Origin: B46-G9 sp964581175
Lineage (GTDB): Bacteria; Desulfobacterota; DSM-4660; Desulfatiglandales; Desulfatiglandaceae
Assembly: GCA_964581175.1 (NCBI GenBank)
Contig: CAZONI010000003.1
Location: 1 to 64,000 of the forward strand
Length of the DNA stretch: 64,000 nt
Reading direction: 5' to 3'
Positions 59,762-64,000 of the stretch are shown piece by piece. The notes beneath the pieces were generated by a model that saw only the letters and a program-made list of their open reading frames with translations, ran no database searches and was not told where the DNA came from. Each line of letters begins with the position of its first letter. Position 1 is the stretch's first letter. The position numbers and the translations under genes are program-made.

Positions 59762-62272
59762 ATGAAAAAACTCACTGATCACGAATGGTTTTCAACCATC
59801 CTGAAACCGACCCGTTACCTGGGCGGGGAGGTCAATGCAGTCAGAAAAGACCCTGCTCAAACAGAGGTCTCCATTGCCCTCTGTTTTCCGGATGTCTATG
59901 ATGTTGGGATGTCCCACCTGGGACTGAAAATCCTCTATCATATCCTCAACAGCAAGCCATGGCTCGCCGCGGAAAGGGTGTTTACGCCCTGGAGGGACCT
60001 TGAGGAGGCCATGCGATCATCCGCTTTGCAGCTTCAATCTCTGGAATCCGGGAGAGCATTGACAGATTTTGATGTGGTTGGATTCAGTCTGCAGCATGAA
60101 CTCTGCTATTCAAATGTCCTTACCATGCTAGATCTAGGCGGGGTCCCCCTTTTTTCACGCCAGAGAAAGGCTGACGACCCCTTCGTCATTGCAGGCGGCC
60201 CCGCGTGTTTCAACCCCGAGCCTGTTGCTGACTTTTTTGACGCGTTTGTCATAGGCGACGGTGAAGAGGCCGCCCTTTCCGTATGCAGGGCTGTACGTGA
60301 AGCCAAACAGGACAAGATCGCGGACAGAGGAGTTGTGCTCGCAGGTCTCAGGCACATTCCCGGTATCTACATCCCCTCCCTTTTCAGGGTGCACTATCAT
60401 TCGGGGGGATCCGTGAAGGTAGTGGAACCCCTTCTCCAGGACTACCAGGAGGTCAGGAAGGCCGTTGTTCCGGACATTGAAATCTATCCCCCGCCCCCCG
60501 CGCCCGTGGTCGCCTTCACTGCCCTGGTACACGACCGGTTGAGCATCGAACTTTCACGGGGTTGTACAAGGGGCTGCAGATTCTGCCAGGCCGGAATGAT
60601 CTACCGCCCGGTCAGAGAACGCCACCCCGACAACATACTCAAGTATGCAGAGGAAGGCCTCAGGAATACCGGCTGTGAGGATTTTTCGCTCCTGTCCCTC
60701 AGCTGCGGGGATTACGAATGCCTTCTCCCCCTTCTTCGAGCGCTCATGGATCGATTCGAGGATCAGAAGGTTTCACTCAGCCTCCCCTCCCTGCGAATTG
60801 ACAGCGTCGATCCCGCCTGGATGGAACAGATCAAAAGGGTGAGGAAGACAGGTTTCACTTTGGCTCCGGAAGCAGGAAATGATCGTCTCAGAAAAATTAT
60901 AAACAAAGGGCTCACTGATGAAGATATTCTCCGCACAGCACGGCTGGTCTTCGATGCGGGCTGGAACCTGATCAAACTCTATTTCATGATCGGGCTTCCC
61001 GGAGAAAGAGAATCGGACCTGGATGACATGCTCTCTCTGGTAAAGGAGGTAGCTGCACTCGCGGGGAAAACGGGAAAGAGGGCAAAGGTACACGCCAGTG
61101 TTGCCACCTTTGTGCCAAAGTCCCATACTCCGTTCATGTGGGCTTCCCAGCTCTCCCGGGAAGAGGGCTGGAAGCGAATCGATAGGCTGCGGCAATCCCT
61201 GAAAGGCAGCCGTGTGCGCTTGAAATGGAACAGCCCGGAGCTGAGTTGGCTGGAGGGCGTCTTTTCAAGGGGTGACAGGCGTCTGGCCCCTGCTCTCGTC
61301 ACTGCCTGGCGTCTGGGAGCTCGGTTTGACGCTTGGGACGAGCATTTCAAGAAAGTCATATGGGAAAAGGCCTTCTTGGATAACGGGATTGACCCCTCAT
61401 TCTACCTTTATCGGAGAAGGTCCCTGGACGAAGTTCTTCCCTGGGAACACATCAATTCCGGCGTATCCAAGGGCTATCTGAAAAAGGAATGGAAAAGGGC
61501 ATTTCAGGAAGCTGAAACAAGAGACTGCAGGGAAAAATGCGTTGAGTGCGGCGTGTGTGATCACAATACAATAGCCCCGCTCCTTGTCTCGGGTTGGGGC
61601 CATGACTCTGTGCAGGCAACTACTCCTAGGCCCGGTGTCTCCGAAGGAACGAAGTACCGCCTCACTTTCAGGAAGGTATCGAAGGCTCGTTTCCTGGGCC
61701 ACCTTGAACTGGTGCGCGTGTTTTTGCGTGCGTTCAAAAGGGCGGGCATACGGTTGGTGTATTCAAAAGGATACCATCCCATGCCCAAAATATCATTCGT
61801 CGCGGCACTGCCCGTAGGGGTGGAAAGCCTCGTCGAGACCATGGATATCGAGACCCTGGTAACTCTGGAGCCGTCCGCGCTTCTCAAGAAGGTAAACAGG
61901 GAATTGCCGGAGGGAATATCCATAGGCAAGGTAGTTATATTGGCAAGGAACGAGAAGAAACCACGACTGCAACAGAGCCAGTATACGATCGCGTTGAATG
62001 AAACGTTGTTGAAGGAGAGCGCTATAGTACAGTTCCTGCATTCTGACATCTTCAAGGTAGTAAAATCCACCTCGAAAGGGGAAAAGGAACTGAATGTGCG
62101 TGCGCTGGTGCAATCCATTGAGATACTCTCACCGGACTCCCTGCAGTTGGACATTCATCACAACAGCGGTCCCGGGCTCAAGGCCGCAGAAATCGTGGCT
62201 GCCATCTTTTCACTGAATCATTCGGAAACGGCCGCGCTCAGGATTGTGAAGACCGGTCAAATCCTTGGGTGA
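59762..62272 (+). CDS. B12-binding-type radical SAM protein fused to a TIGR03936/DUF2344 domain
   Basis: An 836-residue protein of the TIGR03960 family with its usual C-terminal partner in the same chain. Residues about 20-200 resemble a cobalamin-binding domain, and about 255-500 form the radical SAM barrel with the cluster ligands Cys268, Cys272 and Cys275 (RGCTRGCRFC). The last 200 residues (RLTFRKVSKARFLGHLELVRVF, YSKGYHPMPKISFVAALPVG) are the DUF2344/TIGR03936 domain. A cysteine cluster CREKCVECGVCDH joins them. The function is unknown; it is commonly next to the ribonuclease G gene, as here, suggesting RNA modification. Confidence 0.9.
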   Translation: MKKLTDHEWFSTILKPTRYLGGEVNAVRKDPAQTEVSIALCFPDVYDVGMSHLGLKILYHILNSKPWLAAERVFTPWRDLEEAMRSSALQLQSLESGRALTDFDVVGFSLQHELCYSNVLTMLDLGGVPLFSRQRKADDPFVIAGGPACFNPEPVADFFDAFVIGDGEEAALSVCRAVREAKQDKIADRGVVLAGLRHIPGIYIPSLFRVHYHSGGSVKVVEPLLQDYQEVRKAVVPDIEIYPPPPAPVVAFTALVHDRLSIELSRGCTRGCRFCQAGMIYRPVRERHPDNILKYAEEGLRNTGCEDFSLLSLSCGDYECLLPLLRALMDRFEDQKVSLSLPSLRIDSVDPAWMEQIKRVRKTGFTLAPEAGNDRLRKIINKGLTDEDILRTARLVFDAGWNLIKLYFMIGLPGERESDLDDMLSLVKEVAALAGKTGKRAKVHASVATFVPKSHTPFMWASQLSREEGWKRIDRLRQSLKGSRVRLKWNSPELSWLEGVFSRGDRRLAPALVTAWRLGARFDAWDEHFKKVIWEKAFLDNGIDPSFYLYRRRSLDEVLPWEHINSGVSKGYLKKEWKRAFQEAETRDCREKCVECGVCDHNTIAPLLVSGWGHDSVQATTPRPGVSEGTKYRLTFRKVSKARFLGHLELVRVFLRAFKRAGIRLVYSKGYHPMPKISFVAALPVGVESLVETMDIETLVTLEPSALLKKVNRELPEGISIGKVVILARNEKKPRLQQSQYTIALNETLLKESAIVQFLHSDIFKVVKSTSKGEKELNVRALVQSIEILSPDSLQLDIHHNSGPGLKAAEIVAAIFSLNHSETAALRIVKTGQILG

Positions 62273-62307
62273 GTTATGCGGCCTCCCCTCTTTGAGAGGA
62301 ATTTGTC

Positions 62308-63837
62308 ATGTCTAATGATCTCATTATAAATGCAAGGCCCCATGAGACCCGCGTTGCCCTGGTTGAGAACGGACTCGTTGCCGAACTGCATATTGAACGA
62401 AAAACAGGTCAGGAACTTATGGGCAATATCTATCGGGGAAGGGTCGCGAGAGTTCTTCCTGGTATGCAGGCTGCCTTTGTGGATATCGGACTTGACCGCA
62501 CGGCATTCTTGTACGTAGCTGATGTGCATAAGGACATTCTGGGTCTCGAGCAGATGATGCTGAGAGGCCAGGTGAATCAAGAGAAGGCTGAAGATCTCGA
62601 AGGAGAGGAAAAGGCACCTGCTTTTCTGGAAAGGATCGAGTTTCAGATTGAAGAATTGCTGCGTGAGAGCCAGGATATTATGGTGCAAGTAGCCAAAGAG
62701 CCCCTTGGGACAAAGGGGGCACGGGTTACCTCCCATATTTCCCTTCCCGGAAGGCATCTCGTGCTCATGCCCACGGTCGACCATATCGGCATATCGCGCA
62801 GAATAGAAGACAAGGAGGAGAGAGAACGGCTCAGGTCAATTATCGAGGAGATACGCCCCGGCAATTTCGGCTTTATTGCTCGGACCGTCAGCGAGGGTGA
62901 TACCCAGGAAAAACTCAAGTCAGAAATGGACTTTCTCGTCAAGCTTTGGAACAGTATAACCGAAAGAATGGAAAAAGCGACCGGCCCGGCGATTCTACAC
63001 CGAGATCTTAACATTTCCCTCAGAGCCGTCCGTGATCTCTTCACCAGAGAGGTTGACCGGCTCATCATTGATTCCCGGGATGAATACAGAGATGTCTTGT
63101 CCTTTATCGACACATTCGCGCCGAGCCTTCGCTACTCGGTAGAGCTGTACGAGGATACAGAACCCATTTTTGACGCGTACGGCATTGAGCTCGAGATCTC
63201 CCGGGCATTGGCAAATAAAATATGGTTGAAGTCCGGGGGATATATCGTTATCGAAATGACCGAGGCCCTTACTGCCATAGACGTCAACACCGGCAGCTAT
63301 GTGGGGAAGAGAAATCTCGAAGAAACTATCCTCAAGACCAACCTGGAGGCAGTGAAAGAGATCGCCTACCAACTCCGCTTTCGGAACATAGGCGGCCTCA
63401 TCGTCATAGATTTCATAGATATGGAGAAAAAGGCCAATCGCGAAAGAGTGTTTACCACGCTCAAGGAGGCGCTGAATAGCGACCGTTCAAAGACAAACAT
63501 ACTCCCCATGTCCGACCTCGGGCTCATCGAAATGACTCGAAAAAGGACCCGGGAAAATCTGAACAGGATGCTGAGCGAGCCATGTTTCTATTGTGACGGC
63601 AGGGGAACACTCAAGTCAAAGCGCACCATCTGCTATGAAATTTTTCGGGATCTGGAGAGGGAGTGTTCCGGGATGGCGGATGAATCCCCTGTTTATGTGC
63701 TGGTCAATCCCGAAATTGAAAACGTCATGCGGGAAGAGGAACAGGATTCCGTCATGAACCTGGAGAAACGCATCAACAGAAGAATCATCATTGCGAAAAA
63801 GGCTTTCCATATTGAACAGTATGAAATCACCCTTTGA
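62308..63837 (+). CDS. rng: Ribonuclease G
   Basis: A 509-residue endoribonuclease of the RNase E/G family that matures 16S rRNA and degrades mRNA. It has an S1 domain near the N-terminus (GNIYRGRVARVLPGMQAAFVDIGLDRTAFLY), the catalytic domain with magnesium-binding aspartates (TAIDVNTGSYVGKRN, IVIDFIDMEKK) and the Zn-link Cys427 and Cys430 (PCFYCDGRG). It lacks the long C-terminal degradosome scaffold of RNase E. Confidence 0.94.
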   Translation: MSNDLIINARPHETRVALVENGLVAELHIERKTGQELMGNIYRGRVARVLPGMQAAFVDIGLDRTAFLYVADVHKDILGLEQMMLRGQVNQEKAEDLEGEEKAPAFLERIEFQIEELLRESQDIMVQVAKEPLGTKGARVTSHISLPGRHLVLMPTVDHIGISRRIEDKEERERLRSIIEEIRPGNFGFIARTVSEGDTQEKLKSEMDFLVKLWNSITERMEKATGPAILHRDLNISLRAVRDLFTREVDRLIIDSRDEYRDVLSFIDTFAPSLRYSVELYEDTEPIFDAYGIELEISRALANKIWLKSGGYIVIEMTEALTAIDVNTGSYVGKRNLEETILKTNLEAVKEIAYQLRFRNIGGLIVIDFIDMEKKANRERVFTTLKEALNSDRSKTNILPMSDLGLIEMTRKRTRENLNRMLSEPCFYCDGRGTLKSKRTICYEIFRDLERECSGMADESPVYVLVNPEIENVMREEEQDSVMNLEKRINRRIIIAKKAFHIEQYEITL

Positions 63838-63931
63838 TCCCGAAGACAAAATTCGGATGATAAATAATTTTCACAGGCCAAGTGTTTTGGCACTTTTGCA
63901 GCAATGGAAGATGAGGAGAAAATAAGACAAT

Positions 63932-64000
63932 ATGCCTGAGAAGTGGATCAAGGATCAAATGCTGCTGGGGTTTGTGATGCTTGTCCTCTCCATCGCTCTC
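63932..64000 (+). CDS. Start of a further gene, cut by the window end
   Basis: An ATG at 63932, with GAGGAG about 14 bases upstream, opens a frame that runs to the window end (23 codons). The visible residues are a short polar start and then a hydrophobic run (LLGFVMLVLSIAL), consistent with a membrane anchor or signal peptide. The product cannot be named. Confidence 0.5.
   Translation, partial: MPEKWIKDQMLLGFVMLVLSIAL

Noticed and set aside
1..64000. CRISPR arrays, rRNA or tRNA genes, and insertion sequences
   Set aside because: No regularly spaced repeats, rRNA-like stretches, recognisable tRNA or transposase frames were found by reading; a tRNA finder could still reveal one that I missed.

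Overview
The window looks like a chromosomal segment of an anaerobic or syntrophic deltaproteobacterium (Desulfobacterota type). Pointers are a tungsten/molybdenum aldehyde:ferredoxin oxidoreductase, a split methylmalonyl-CoA mutase with a sodium-pumping decarboxylase set, many ferredoxin-like proteins, TRAP and Liv transporters, and lapA/lapB/lnt of a Gram-negative envelope. Taxonomy is inferred from gene content only. No rRNA, tRNA, CRISPR array or transposase was recognised.

Layout. 1-2620: a CorC-type CBS protein and apolipoprotein N-acyltransferase. 2625-11425: an XRE-cupin regulator divergent from an operon of a small TIGR04076-type protein, a four-cluster ferredoxin, an aldehyde:ferredoxin oxidoreductase and a complete Liv-type ABC importer (permease and ATPase fused in one gene). 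11448-21019: a racemase-like gene, prfB with its programmed +1 frameshift, a 20-bp inverted-repeat element, then a minus-strand housekeeping series (amidase, mutS, lapB, lapA, HIT protein, phosphoesterase). 21112-28210: a molybdopterin oxidoreductase with its Fe-S partner, a glutamine-amidotransferase-like protein, a lone receiver domain and a TRAP transporter.

28368-46624 is the centre of interest: about 18 kb, all on the minus strand, behind a near-consensus sigma-70 promoter (46690-46718). It encodes a complete bacterial microcompartment (BMC) shell (two BMC-H, one EutS/PduU-type BMC-H, two EutL-like tandem BMC-T, one PduT-like Fe-S BMC-T, one EutN/CcmL pentamer), EutJ and PduS-like proteins and a CoA-acylating aldehyde dehydrogenase with an N-terminal encapsulation-type helix. 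None of the usual signature enzymes (ethanolamine lyase, diol dehydratase, glycyl radical enzyme, aldolase) is present. In their place the operon begins with a glutamine-synthetase-like enzyme, three separate glutamate-synthase-like subunits, and a split HcnABC/sarcosine-oxidase-type amine dehydrogenase. This is the logic of the N-methylglutamate route of methylamine oxidation. My hypothesis: an amine R-CH2-NH2 is loaded onto glutamate as an N-alkylglutamate, oxidised to glutamate plus an aldehyde inside the shell, and the aldehyde is converted to acyl-CoA. Electrons could leave through Fe-S proteins and the PduS/PduT pair. A Rid-family protein could hydrolyse imine intermediates, an RpiR-type regulator sits in the operon, and the TRAP transporter downstream may import the substrate.

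47083-64000: an FmdB zinc-ribbon protein, a DUF72 protein, gltX, split methylmalonyl-CoA mutase, a membrane decarboxylase beta subunit with an OadG-like partner, carboxyltransferase and biotin carrier (propionyl/methylmalonyl-CoA metabolism), then pilC, a PilS-like kinase, a fused B12-binding radical SAM protein, ribonuclease G and the start of one further gene.
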